Translations under genes and position numbers: made by a program
In this document: one piece after another, positions 57,801 through 60,338 of the stretch
How the letters are laid out: each line of letters opens with the position of its first letter
How positions within the stretch are numbered: position 1 is the stretch's first letter
The notes under the pieces: model-generated
What the model was told of the DNA's origin: nothing
Databases searched by the model: none
What the model saw: the letters and a program-made list of their open reading frames with translations, nothing else
Assembly (NCBI RefSeq): GCF_040581485.1
Contig: NC_090128.1
Span: 31,402,931-31,466,930 of the forward strand
DNA length: 64,000 nt
Direction: 5' to 3'
Source of the DNA: Linepithema humile
Lineage: Eukaryota > Arthropoda > Insecta > Hymenoptera > Formicidae

Positions 57801-59201
57801 GGCTATGATTAAGGTGTGTATGCCGTCTGCTAATTTTTCGTGAACGTATTCATTGGGATTTGCATACTGCCAGCTACTGGGTGCCACCAGGATATCGCCA
57901 CCCCTAAATAGAAATATCAATTTTGTGTTGATTTCCATAAAAATAATGAAGTGTGATAGATACATTAGAAAAATAGTGTGTTTTTTATTAACCCTCGGTG
58001 TTTTTTGCCGCATATAAATTTAAGAATAGACGTAAGAATGATATACAAATAAATGAATAATTTTCATCTACTTCTACTATGTGTAAAATTATAGAAGCTT
58101 AAGCGATAATACCGACAAAGTGTCTCAGCAAATTTTACGTCCCAGACAGGCTTGCCGGTGATGACATAATGAGACATCGTCTTTGGATCACCAATAGATG
58201 TAAAGTACGTTTTTCCAGAAGCAATGGCAAGCTTCACTATAGAAAATATAATTAAATTAATTTTCCCAAATTCTTAAGTCTTTAAAATGTTATCTATTAT
58301 AATTTTTTTAAAGATATGAGTCTGAAAATTGTATGACATTTCATAGCAAAATTTAATTTGTGATTTTAACATCGAGTTTCAAGAATTTTAAATTTTAGCT
58401 TTTTAGTAGCTCATAAATAATGTGTTTCCAACCTCTAAGCGTTACATCGACATCAGTGTTGTAAGTTCCGAAGTGTTTCTGTATTTCACATGCTGTCTGC
58501 ATTGCTTCTACCGCGATATCACGCATAATCATTCCATCTTGGAGTTTCCACATTACTATGAACGCGTCGCCAGAAAATTTCAGAACATCGCCGTTATGCG
58601 AGAGAATTTCCTGCACCATTGCACCGATGTAACTGTTTAAAGTTTCCGTCAACTTTGACGGACCGCCTACACCAGTTTTCGTATACTTCTCTGTGAGATC
58701 CGTAAAACCTGCAAGAATTGTAATTAAAATTATATACGTGATGTTACTCACAAAAAATTTATATATAATTTGCATATAAATATCAAATAAATGATTCGAT
58801 GATTCTACCTGAAACATCGCCAAGCATTAATGTTGTGAAGTATTCTCTGGTTCCATAATCATCGAAATGATCGAGGATCTCGTCGGGACACATAGACGCG
58901 AATATTTTAGTATGGTGCTCCAAACGAATACGCGAGAATCGCTCTGGATTATTTGTTGCCGAATGACCACCTCAATTTTTTTCAAATTATGAGTTAAACA
59001 TCTTGTTTAATATATATTTAATATTCTATATTATGCTAGTTTAACGAGATCAAAATTAAAATTATAAAACTAATAAATATATTTTTATGTAAGTTAGGAG
59101 TTATATTAGATGTATAATAAATTTTCACACATTAATTAAATTTTCACACACAACTTACTTTTTGTCACTAAGGCATTTGCGTTTGTTAGCATATTTGCCA
59201 T
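12071..59201 (-). CDS. ADCY10: Soluble adenylyl cyclase (ADCY10-like), 29 exons over 47 kb
   Basis: Bicarbonate/calcium-responsive cytosolic cyclase making cAMP from ATP. The order is as in animal sAC: class III cyclase C1, cyclase C2, P-loop NTPase, then a long TPR-like helical C-terminus. I joined 29 exons by GT-AG borders; all junction phases agree, giving about 1,707 codons (human protein about 1,610). Starts at ATG 59199-59201 in a 43-bp first exon and ends at TAA 12071-12073. The only break is a one-base excess in exon 18. Catalytic residues of C1 and C2 are kept. Introns 12, 14, 16 and 19 have been inflated by transposons; the last holds a Tc1 element split by a Polinton. The exon blocks are listed separately. 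Whether the gene is still functional depends on exon 18. Confidence 0.9.
12478..12656. mobile_element. Small foldback MITE in an ADCY10 intron
   Basis: Inverted ends CTGACAATAAAG(T)TCGCGAACTTGTTAC about 25 bp long, 179 bp in all, in the intron between exons 27 and 28. No ORF. Confidence 0.65.
14226..14398. mobile_element. Palindromic MITE in an ADCY10 intron
   Basis: Arms CGAGAAAAAAATGG and GATCAGATGTAAATATATAT are mirrored over about 75 bp each with an AT-rich centre, in the intron between exons 22 and 23. Short, non-coding. Confidence 0.65.
15671..15944 (-). pseudogene. Tc1 transposase, C-terminal part cut off by the Polinton
   Basis: Encodes the end of a Tc1 transposase: LSWPSQSPDLNPIEHLWEE, which carries the third catalytic acid, then a helical tail ending MATKY. 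Its upstream part continues at 33481 on the other side of the Polinton. The Polinton entered a few residues after the QQDNDPKHTS motif. Confidence 0.9.
15945..16787. repeat. Polinton left terminal inverted repeat
   Basis: Matches the right end in inverse orientation over about 840 bp, with weaker similarity for another 50 bp. It holds tandem subrepeats of about 110-117 bp (16268 to 16555), each with GGTACCCCGGACTCTCTGGC and GGGAAGGGATGTATAT. A tRNA-like segment lies at 16158-16222. Confidence 0.9.
16158..16222 (-). other. tRNA-like segment inside the left Polinton TIR
   Basis: On the minus strand, TAGCCCAGCAGAC (A-box-like) is followed by the anticodon-type hairpin GGACTAGAAATCC (loop CTAGAAA, AGA in anticodon position) and, 11 bases on, the B-box GGTTCGAACCC. 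GGACTAGAAATCC is the anticodon arm of eukaryotic tRNA-Ser(AGA). No long variable arm or good acceptor stem is visible, so it is not a normal tRNA gene. A copy lies in the right TIR. Confidence 0.5.
16925..17755 (-). CDS. Polinton protein of unknown function, possibly PC4-like
   Basis: The only leftward gene of the element, reading towards the left TIR. I start it at MSKRKEIL (276 residues); the frame stays open upstream, but that part crosses a CTG repeat with a poly-Ala run and looks non-coding. The segment GAEGICFNMMEWQQFQENM, followed by a strand-rich stretch, resembles the strand-helix core of PC4/p15 single-stranded-DNA-binding proteins. That match is weak and rests on one motif. The C-terminus is Asn- and Leu-rich. 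No lesion seen. It could be an early regulatory or DNA-binding protein; function not assigned. Confidence 0.5.
   Translation of the reverse strand: MSKRKEILNSEHHEVRGDVSGARYFNGEKFEQNYMMLANTTYGLNSSYTKKIHVGLQTSINDDEFDFQPAVKFTSKGAEGICFNMMEWQQFQENMELMTHYLNGNSVKSNSIIIKKIIINFTTTYGARALLLKYQEQEEPSSGSNLAAEKIIHTPKKPRTYSYAIAMQKTTFLGLENLLDCVNANLNQLNIIANSVNDCSKYLINEIQVNLPNKNFIESNIVKHTINTNCHNIQHNVRLQLKDLTFLDTYFEIIFLELIALYFNQIVRIIKLQRKL
17820..17852. repeat. CTG/CAG trinucleotide repeat
   Basis: About ten near-perfect GCTGCTGCTG units just upstream of the leftward Polinton gene. In the leftward frame it would code Ala, but it lies before the preferred start. Confidence 0.8.
18745..19821 (+). CDS. Five-exon Polinton gene with acidic C-terminus, unknown function
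   Basis: Probable exons: 18745-19081, 19157-19254, 19343-19465, 19546-19701, 19781-19821, with donors GTGAGT, GTGAGT, GTGAGT and GTAAAT and T-rich AG acceptors. Exons 2-5 join in one frame through to a TAG. Exon 1 is a helical domain (MVENLRKTVETCLLL... ending SEASEN); later exons are Ser/Pro-rich then strongly acidic (EDSEEEEDEDDDD). The exon 1-2 junction is out of frame by one base with the visible splice sites, so there is an indel or an unseen site. The layout of small domain plus acidic tail suggests a regulatory or DNA/histone-binding protein. No family recognised. It lies just upstream of the polymerase. Confidence 0.5.
20030..24259 (+). CDS. POLB: Protein-primed DNA polymerase B of the Polinton, OTU-like N-terminus
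   Basis: A 1,409-residue open frame. The start ATG follows an AG acceptor by 27 bases. Order: Gln/Glu-rich leader; OTU-protease-like segment with Asp204/Cys207 in SDNLCFPRAL and His326 in LRHYSVI; Cys/His-rich zinc-finger region 343-455; exonuclease ExoI FYDFET (Asp499, Glu501), ExoII HNAKAFD (Asn579, Asp584), ExoIII YCRND (Tyr707, Asp711); FHGCFWHGC; polymerase motif A DVCSLYP (Asp942), motif B LNSFWGKFG (1141-1149), motif C YYDTDS (Asp1236, Asp1238) and a KVKG lysine. These show protein-primed family B replication, copying the linear element from its terminal repeats. All catalytic residues are present and no stop interrupts it. Confidence 0.95.
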   Translation: MEENTQQQQQSAENQAEETDDNEIGVRGEGRLEREEDEEALFPENQVGAPEQIANHNGDNFNYLDLIRENVREFRNFGVVGREAGFRLRSLPEGEEVYAWLENAFRKLHAYAVLSCVPGDYIGLSFDSPNLSHGPAGISFRPSRDLTHENIWNLVSSLAQSSGGLNVAQEFNIHVYRVTPPTGRAGNALDIAGKRSILTISNSDNLCFPRALVTAQIYNERGNLRTGSLQERWNAVRYRHSSLQRELARDLTRKVGITIPEEGCGIREIEHFQQYLAAENIAIMVYSAETFGHGGKVLFDGNAILASLHREPVACLNILHHAELRHYSVILNLRAAAGSRGYCVPCNVGYRSDVRGHRCSNKCPRCYAVPSCERFDAERIHCENCNREFFNHACLEHHRAQKSYDGQSSRSVCNNVCFCEECGRLIKRNRQHECGVTYCSTCRSAQPLNHLCHMLPLPHKANFRTNDTEHILGEGGEQQQNAGECVLKTESRVAFVFYDFETRQDDTLQGTASVNIHVPTLCVAQQICETCAEIEDTSVRCRWCGIREYIFRRDPVKEFVDFATRPTKYFKHIICIAHNAKAFDAQFILRYIVESGTALEPRVILNGTKIVVLTVGHTKFIDSINYMPMRLSELPKAFGLTNTSDKGIFPHLFNTNDNQSYVGPLPDIRYYSPDSMNTNEREKFLAWHAEIIRTNYVFDFECEILRYCRNDVNILRRACMSFRKIFLKCGRVCPFEECTTIASTCMRVFRKNFLREKEIGIIPPGGYRRANTQSRKALQWLVWKERELGHNITHAGRTREYRLQDGTLVDGYYESVENGITHYHVLQFHGCFWHGCPSCFKINRDRELTVNNERGDTIDLRYERTIATTYRLRRRGYSVIEKWECVFDREMMENREMREFLQNHPMIEIEPLNPRDAFYGGRMGNIVTRYEITDTEKIRYVDVCSLYPYVLKTGVFPIGHPTVYVAEECSTLIGIGPCYNFDSVEGLVRCRVLPPSDLFHPVLPYCVRGKLLFALCRSCCETFSHEECTHEPSEREFEGTWVSLELRKAIDKDYLVTRVCEIWQYTTARYDPDTQQGGLFTEYINTFLKLKQEASGWPSECEDDVSKEQYLRDYEKTEGVVLDKQNIAKNPGLRSVAKLCLNSFWGKFGQRSNLPNTEIVKTQQRLASLLTSPQHEIIEILPVNEKVMYVLWRLREEMDVPSPLTNVVIAAFTTVQARLVLYKYLDKLDRRVLYYDTDSCIYVSSGVSDEYEVRKGNFLGDMTDELESYIEAFVSGGPKFYAYVVCTAEGQTREVCKVKGITLNFENSRLVNFNSIRELLLRKEREGQEEEEEGTESATVESRSINLCFRAIRRTAFHEIITRDEVKACTPVLLKRRFLDSRCSVPYGYFPNANCYFTMLFFRSILLFK
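24260..24844 (+). promoter_or_regulatory. Spacer before the ATPase: possible late promoter and spliced leader
   Basis: AT-rich 3' end of the polymerase gene, a CT microsatellite (about 24499-24519), then a GC-rich 200 bp with a hairpin (GGGGGAGTATCATAAG and ACTCACTCCCCC, 24588-24622). The 3' part has a strong donor, ATG|GTAAGT at 24770, and an AG acceptor directly before the ATPase ATG at 24845. So a short leader exon may be spliced onto the late transcript. Inferred from sites only. Confidence 0.35.
24845..25561 (+). CDS. ATP: Genome-packaging ATPase (FtsK/A32-type) of the Polinton
   Basis: A 238-residue P-loop ATPase. Walker A GPTGCGKT (15-22), Walker B LVIIDDL (104-110), and VILITQN (135-141) in the sensor position, as in A32-type packaging ATPases of Polintons and large DNA viruses. 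It would pump the element's DNA into the capsid. First gene of a compact rightward late block with spacing of tens of bases. Open and normal length. Confidence 0.93.
   Translation: MDVRWKHPWTAIVSGPTGCGKTVFVKSFLKYLPEMANVSFERVLFYYAEWQDAYRQLQYMFAKTKEKVGGHGRGEGKIKRNIIEFREGLPQTDDYSCDPLAPKLVIIDDLMRESSSCDVIVDLFTKGSHHKNLSVILITQNLFHQGRGQRDISLNSNYITVFKNPRDRAQIRHLARQVYPHDPKFLEEAYFDATSRPHGYLLLDLKQSTPDKYQFRTNIFPDDALHYVYVPRRSFSSV
25613..25996 (+). CDS. Small basic Polinton protein, 127 aa, unknown function
   Basis: A basic helical protein: NVCLLEALCHLNKNQRT, then a Cys-containing helix (FIRCICKCVF) and a C-terminal block KRKLLVQRGGFL followed by a hydrophobic helix. I recall similar small proteins with the LVQRGGF block in other animal Polintons and beside other transposons, but know no function. 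Start chosen at the first ATG in frame; the frame runs 30 bases further up without ATG. Lies between ATPase and the linker protein; intact. Confidence 0.6.
   Translation: MKEAVAASDSATKTAKRSIGKRNVCLLEALCHLNKNQRTSFLRTADEKFIRCICKCVFNTLNGNVALERREKNRLSKYKTALRRIASKRGNWKNKRKLLVQRGGFLSYIIVPLLEALFSRIIDRATD
26027..26914 (+). pseudogene. Conserved Polinton protein upstream of integrase, one in-frame TGA
   Basis: Two in-frame halves (26027-26266 and 26270-26914) separated by TGA at 26267-26269. First half: MERAKKMVLISTENLERMQ and a RLDAELSQIL helix. Second half: VLWRYLHF, an acidic linker, then WDEQGVVTIDGNVVKDSNI and a RVQFARLLHDLNIPSTLV-type block. This architecture is recurrent in animal Polintons next to the integrase; its role is unknown. 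The stop falls in a helix where related proteins have Trp, so TGG to TGA is likely. The last codon overlaps the integrase ATG (ATGA). Confidence 0.7.
26911..28040 (+). pseudogene. INT: Retroviral-type integrase with chromodomain, frameshifted
   Basis: Polinton integrase (F54H12.3-like rve family), which joins element ends to 6-bp staggered targets. N-terminal helix region; core with first Asp in WEADLIEL, second Asp in LQTDKGKEF; Glu in VERFNRTLKERMWRYF; then an SH3-like part (YHVGDLVRI) and a C-terminal chromodomain (VLVSWRGYPSKFDSWIPAS). A one-base frame change near 27335-27348 separates the second Asp from the Glu, so no full DDE protein is made. All other parts are well preserved. Confidence 0.92.
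28045..28923 (+). pseudogene. Minor capsid (penton-type) protein, early in-frame TAG
   Basis: Frame open for 292 codons except TAG at 28120-28122 (codon 26), in a segment where the family has Trp (IHLHGE-stop-EVALNEIQFP). Following parts are typical of the single-jelly-roll minor capsid protein of Polintons: IPNGIYKNIEELISAIN, then NVSDNLLRILG and FVYCDICEPYITGD. The protein would sit at the five-fold vertices. The first visible ORF begins only at an internal codon because of the stop. Follows the integrase by four bases. Confidence 0.85.
28953..29557 (+). pseudogene. Core/pVI-pX-like virion protein, frameshift in a poly-A tract
   Basis: N-terminal two thirds: VFVGAPYQRGHG, then GIGSFLGGLFRRALPYL, an amphipathic glycine-rich helix as in adenovirus pVI/pX-like proteins of Polintons, and a KAQEKI-type helix. 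The C-terminus is strongly basic. The frame drifts in runs of A between 29430 and 29460: the printed frame ends at 29540, but another frame carries the RRRVKKRSVADIFS-type tail that such proteins usually end with (stop at 29555). Likely role: DNA condensation and membrane disruption in the particle. Damage may be a homopolymer sequencing error. Confidence 0.7.
29587..30924 (+). pseudogene. Major capsid protein (double jelly roll), one in-frame TGA
   Basis: Frame of 445 codons broken only by TGA at 29878-29880. N-terminal part has IESSQWIYYKPVTSL, FVIPGHGEDYLDLTHTML, then VGPVNH before the stop and HSMFNQIDIYFN after it. Later blocks: AYRAYIEALLNYS, LHCDVFNQDKFLINGVEV, LPKRVIVGFVDNRAFNG and FSLYADGMQIPSRPLQPN, all typical of Polinton/adintovirus major capsid proteins. 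It forms the trimeric hexons of the shell. Without the stop the protein would be full length. Confidence 0.92.
30999..32078 (+). CDS. Uncharacterised Polinton protein with DIQGF motif
   Basis: A 359-residue open frame. The N-terminal 200 residues begin MDIVIDIQGFRDAAEKFIPK (Met36) and hold HWIMTPPYPFDDL, NWLSRNYHGIEW and LLSRNVYNLEG, then a Cys/His patch (HRCSHHGFRFC). I recall DIQGF-type domains recurring in arthropod Polintons and other mobile genes; its start resembles a beta-strand of an RNase-H-like fold, but no nuclease role is shown. The rest is Glu/Ser-rich and looks disordered. Its end overlaps the protease start by 116 bp in another frame, so its true C-terminus may be shorter. Confidence 0.55.
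   Translation: MACEAAETDSVLFETRTSSLRLKIKSEYLDITMDIVIDIQGFRDAAEKFIPKEVAVVAINSPIIGHWIMTPPYPFDDLPDKSRRENNWLSRNYHGIEWFDGETDLKCFVIQLREITRRARYIYSRGQEKAHYLRRLLSRNVYNLEGISPAFKNLPEVKESGHRCSHHGFRFCSTDKFLCALRNACKLKRWIVTQNTSSECSIVSSCDDLSHENWSVSEKTDSAVFMKKNKNLDIIRNIEAWRNATEEEEEEEKNQSLYYIAKDTPYVKKEEEYPTDSYAQQTIPVNTQSFENVYSLRKEVNPCDSTIQIIPRTRAPSCYATNEFVGNLTRVASSQCQICGSLSCRQTTEGVDEVDSHCR
31963..32484 (+). pseudogene. PRO: Adenovirus-type cysteine protease (C5), late in-frame TAG
   Basis: Adenain-like maturation protease that cleaves capsid and core precursors. Catalytic His in GRHWVAFYID, Asp in TYFDSYG, Gln and Cys in TCGQYCCVFL. TAG at 32323-32325 ends the printed frame 14 residues after the cysteine block; the same frame then stays open to 32484 and carries an FTNDYNQNDRLIV-type tail seen in such proteases. 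So the C-terminal ~50 residues are probably lost. AATAAA overlaps the final stop. It overlaps the preceding gene in another frame. Confidence 0.82.
32632..33474. repeat. Polinton right terminal inverted repeat
   Basis: Inverse copy of the left end with a few percent differences, including the same subrepeats (about 32865-33150) and the tRNA-like segment (33199-33262). It ends at CCATATACTACT against the target duplication. Confidence 0.9.
33199..33262 (+). other. tRNA-like segment inside the right Polinton TIR
   Basis: Inverse copy of the segment in the left repeat, with the same A-box-like and GGACTAGAAATCC parts. The B-box has one change (GGTTCAAACCC), so the two ends have diverged here. 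Confidence 0.5.
33481..34222 (-). pseudogene. Tc1 transposase, N-terminal and central part
   Basis: Starts with a paired HTH domain (ARYTQIQIHERVIKF, then REIASLLTIGKSTVNDII). A basic linker, the catalytic FLDESKFNLFG and QQDNDPKHTS follow before the break. Several frameshifts (about 34030, 33920-33990, 33670 and 33565) show it was already decayed or has decayed since. The remaining third lies at 15671-15944. Confidence 0.85.
34627..36128 (-). other. ADCY10: ADCY10-like exons 17-19, with a frame break in exon 18
   Basis: Exons 35988-36128, 34990-35300, 34627-34850. Exon 17 has the LTPLDQLLLKCASVLGE helix pair typical after the NTPase. Exon 19 has HSKALKYLQRHTRRC, matching the sAC segment where the TPR part begins. 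Exon 18 needs one base removed near 35148: the upstream frame hits TAA just after VGLVTP, while the downstream frame is open on both sides and joins exon 19 in phase. Confidence 0.75.
35437..35909. mobile_element. TA-flanked MITE with GGGGAGACCGGG tips
   Basis: Short inverted tips GGGGAGAC(C/A) flanked by TA (35435-35436, 35910-35911). It includes, at 35461-35500, a fragment that matches the right end of the TTAA-flanked MITE at 56847 (ACACTTTCGC, then CCGTTATATATTCGG). In the ADCY10 intron between exons 17 and 18. Confidence 0.65.
36634..36690 (+). other. tRNA-like segment in the foldback arm
   Basis: GAGGCGAGTGGCTGG (A-box-like), then a small stem around ATATTAGAGATC, and the B-box-like CCTGTTCGAAACCTGC. 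The inverse copy is at 46135-46190. Acceptor stem not evident; could be a relic or a Pol III-type promoter. Confidence 0.35.
37578..38398. mobile_element. Palindromic mariner-like element at the centre of the foldback
   Basis: Tips CAAGGTGTCCCATTTTAAAC and complement, flanked by TA (37576-37577, 38399-38400). Arms of about 400 bp. Related in sequence to the foldback at 59450 (shared TTTGACCTTGG and GATTTGAAGGTCAT). Its centre coincides with that of the outer palindrome. Confidence 0.8.
38901..39258 (+). repeat. copia 5' LTR
   Basis: TG...CA ends. Carries a GA-rich stretch and a TATATATACAG segment that could serve as a TATA box. Nearly identical to the right LTR; it has one extra GA in the AGAGAG run. 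Confidence 0.95.
40091..45295 (+). pseudogene. copia gag-pol, spliced start and two one-base shifts in A-runs
   Basis: Likely start ATG 40091 in a short exon ending 40142 (AG|GTAAAT), intron to 40326, then exon 2. Gag has a CCHC knuckle (CYRCNKIGHWQSDC). Protease FIADSGATEHIV; integrase HHCC (WHLRLGH, CETC) and DDE (HVDTMG, RADNGTEF, GTAERFNK); RT with VKTAFLNGML and LYVDDII; RNase H EAYADASF. The frame breaks at an A7 run near 40419 and an A6 run near 41768; removing one A in each would restore it. From about 41770 to the TGA at 45293 the pol frame is fully open. Either recently inactivated or homopolymer errors. Confidence 0.9.
45389..45744 (+). repeat. copia 3' LTR
   Basis: Same sequence as the left LTR with a few changes. 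It ends at the ATGTA duplication inside the foldback arm. Confidence 0.95.
46397..46926. other. Intron DNA without recognised features
   Basis: AT-rich ADCY10 intron sequence between the giant foldback and the next MITE. I see no gene, repeat pair or exon here. Confidence 0.5.
46927..47365. mobile_element. hAT-type MITE with 8-bp target duplication, copy 2
   Basis: Same family as the copy at 9466-9898 with tips CAGCGCTCGGAATTAG, here 439 bp and flanked by GTCTAAAT on both sides (46919-46926, 47366-47373). Open frames across its GC-rich ends are repeat products. Confidence 0.9.
47559..47735. repeat. Minisatellite, about 61-64 bp x 2.8
   Basis: Three successive units each contain AAATGTATA, then ATGAATAATCAATAAAAT and AACTGTATAATACA. 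AT-rich, non-coding; just 3' of ADCY10 exon 16 in an intron. Confidence 0.75.
48207..48556. mobile_element. MITE with CCCTGATGGAAATATTT ends
   Basis: Inverted tips of about 28 bp, CCCTGAT(G/A)GAAATATTT followed by TGCTGAAA or TTCTGAAA. AT-rich interior with repeats of TGCTGAAA. In the ADCY10 intron between exons 14 and 15. Confidence 0.65.
48557..49162. other. Intron DNA without recognised features
   Basis: Part of the intron between ADCY10 exons 14 and 15. No gene, clear repeat or RNA was recognised. Confidence 0.45.
49163..49884. other. Possible transposon-derived coding relic
   Basis: A plus-strand frame at 49311-49604 reads FNKGFHPLLGMLTLMGVKI, then ARKFADIRDEERIVRSERRA, a helical Arg/Glu-rich tail. 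I associate this pattern with the C-terminal ends of proteins from unclassified arthropod transposons, but cannot name the family. Other frames here are its shadows or unrelated. No TIRs found around it. Confidence 0.3.
49885..52721. mobile_element. Large foldback element, 2.84 kb, TTA-flanked, with ORF in both arms
   Basis: Tips CAAGGAAAGAGACCCAAGTG and complement are flanked by TTA (49882-49884, 52722-52724). Arms of about 1.34 kb (49885-51228 and 51380-52721) are near-identical; the 150-bp spacer holds unique sequence. Each arm carries the same ORF start and a tandemly duplicated ~125-bp upstream unit (50467-50720; mirror 51890-52140) with a TTTATAGCGCAGCGCG block. In the ADCY10 intron between exons 14 and 15. 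Confidence 0.85.
51141..51788 (-). CDS. HTH-type transposase N-terminal ORF in the foldback (right arm)
   Basis: The frame starts in the right arm and reads through the spacer into the left arm (215 codons). Best start is the Met of VQLNPFNVIMLVYV, preceded by an AG acceptor-like site. Contents: acidic stretch (FELGDEEEEGELLD), then YEYKKNAVAFWKSS, KQRFRKVYSLRQLRQWE and GGSRFEKLKQI, an HTH-like N-terminus as in a recurrent arthropod transposon family I cannot name. The catalytic part is absent. The end beyond EYTLNRH is read from the inverted arm and is artificial. The left-arm copy (from 50864) has a TAG after MRDER (51011-51013). Confidence 0.5.
   Translation of the reverse strand: MYTNKEKYLIVIFFRMVQLNPFNVIMLVYVTFSALNLSTSPITSEEREMAHKIESMLKEMRDERYEMEVEESLDYENDNDIPTAEQFELGDEEEEGELLDANPKVICTTDERIPYEYKKNAVAFWKSSATRPRTLEGVKQRFRKVYSLRQLRQWEIQVNQGGSRFEKLKQISEYTLNRHTPTYSYILLLMFLALLHCFSKMRLHFFYIHTEYVHL
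52935..53443. mobile_element. Foldback MITE, about 510 bp
   Basis: Inverted arms of about 110 bp share TTGAGCAATTTTCAAAC and, further in, ATTATCGCAGA and complement. AT-rich, non-coding. Ends just before ADCY10 exon 14. Confidence 0.6.
53988..54866. mobile_element. Palindromic mariner-like element, 879 bp, TA-flanked
   Basis: Tips CCG(A/G)GTGTTTCAGACCAC with TA on both sides (53986-53987, 54867-54868); arms of about 435 bp are nearly identical. No transposase. A TA microsatellite follows the right end (54867-54893). In the ADCY10 intron between exons 12 and 13. Confidence 0.82.
55102..57903 (-). other. ADCY10: ADCY10-like exons 5-12: C2 cyclase domain and P-loop NTPase
   Basis: Exons 57743-57903, 57496-57627, 57190-57409, 56522-56825, 56132-56259, 55899-56060, 55710-55815, 55102-55518. 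C2 runs from VVILFINVI through FDKDLIFLCIFGLRGDK and YTVIGMSVNKAARLM (Asn and Arg expected for ATP handling kept) to KGITNVGPIYEF. PLLGREAEIEIF leads into the NTPase with Walker A GKPRIGKT and a Walker B-like WVVIIDDVQYSD. Confidence 0.88.
56847..56999. mobile_element. TTAA-flanked MITE, piggyBac-like target
   Basis: Tips CACTTTCGCG and complement are flanked by TTAA (56843-56846, 57000-57003). 153 bp, non-coding, in the ADCY10 intron between exons 7 and 8. A fragment of the same repeat is in the MITE at 35437. Confidence 0.65.
58113..59201 (-). other. ADCY10: ADCY10-like exons 1-4: start and C1 cyclase domain
   Basis: Exons 59159-59201, 58809-58943, 58433-58708, 58113-58236. C1 begins at GDVSGFTDLTEKY, which holds the first metal-binding Asp; the second Asp is in VLKFSGDAF together with the conserved Lys. 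RVKLAIASGK and HYVITGKPVWDVKFAE follow. In the last motif human sAC has a bicarbonate-binding Arg (Arg176) where this protein has Lys. The 14-residue first exon is short but joins in phase. Confidence 0.88.
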
Positions 59202-59449
59202 TTTTTTTTCCAAAATTAATATTTCTAATATTCTAATAGAATTAATATTTCTAATATTACCGCTAGATAGCAATTAGATGATTAATTATTAATGCTAATA
59301 ATTCCTATCTATGTATTTGCAATTAAAATAAAAGAAGCACTCTTTAAATATTGAAAACAAACTTCATACTCATGCATAAACAAATACAATGGCCGCATTT
59401 AGCGAACTCAAAGTTAGGCAAAGTTACTAGATTTTCCGCTCAATATATA
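59202..59449 (-). promoter_or_regulatory. Probable ADCY10 promoter/5'UTR region
   Basis: The first coding exon begins at 59201; the 250 bp above it are AT-rich, with no further coding exon found. The promoter should be here, or beyond the foldback at 59450 if a 5'UTR intron exists. No clear TATA box or initiator picked out. Confidence 0.3.
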
Positions 59450-60332
59450 CAGGGTGTCCCACTTTAACTTTCACACCGTAGTAACTCGAAAACATGGCGT
59501 TTTGGAAAAAAATGTTTCAAATAACAGTTGTAAGGTTTAGAGGGGAAAAAAGATAGGGATACTAGTTTGACCTTGGGTGGAGGTGCTTCGGAGATTTGAA
59601 GGTCATCTTTATTTTTTAAAATAGAATTATACTGATTTTTTTATATAAATTGATTCCTCGCAATATTCGTTGTAAAAAGTTATAATGGTAGGATGGACAA
59701 AAATTGAATACTTTACGAGATATTTTATATTACTTTAATTTGACATAATTTTACACAAACTATAAAATCTCGTTAAATATTTGTTTTTCAATTATCTTAC
59801 ATTAACACTTTTATGCACAAAATAATAAGAGGAATCAATTGGTGTAAAAAAAACACATAGTTATCTTTAAGAAAAAATATGATATGACATCATTTCAGCT
59901 ACATATTTTTTCTTAAAGACAACCATGTATTTTTTTTTACACTAATTGATTCTTCTCATTATTTTGTGCATAATAGTGTTGAGATAAGATAATTGAAAAA
60001 TGAATATCCAACGAGATTTCATAGTTCGTGTCAAATTATATTAAATTAAAGTATAAAATATCTCGTAAAGTATTCAATTTTTGGGCATCTTACCTTTATA
60101 ACTGTTTACGCTGAATATTGCGAGGAATCGATTTATATAAAAAAATCAAAGTAGTTCCATTTAAAAGAATAAAGATGATTTTCATATGACCTTGACGAAT
60201 GACCGTAGTTAAAATTCATGGTCATCATGTCTTTTCTCCCCTCAAAACCCTATAAATTTTGTCTGAAACATTTTTGTCTGCTGCGCTCAGTTTTTGACAT
60301 ATTTGACTGGCTAGTTCAAAATAGGACCTCTG
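59450..60332. mobile_element. Palindromic mariner-like element, 883 bp, TA-flanked
   Basis: Left tip CAGGGTGTCCCACTTTAAC, weaker right tip (GGACCTCTG), TA flanks (59448-59449, 60333-60334). Arms of about 430 bp share TTTGACCTTGG, GATTTGAAGGTCAT and GGAATCAATTGGTGTAAA-type blocks with the element at 37578. No ORF of transposase type. Confidence 0.72.
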
Positions 60333-60338
60333 TATATA

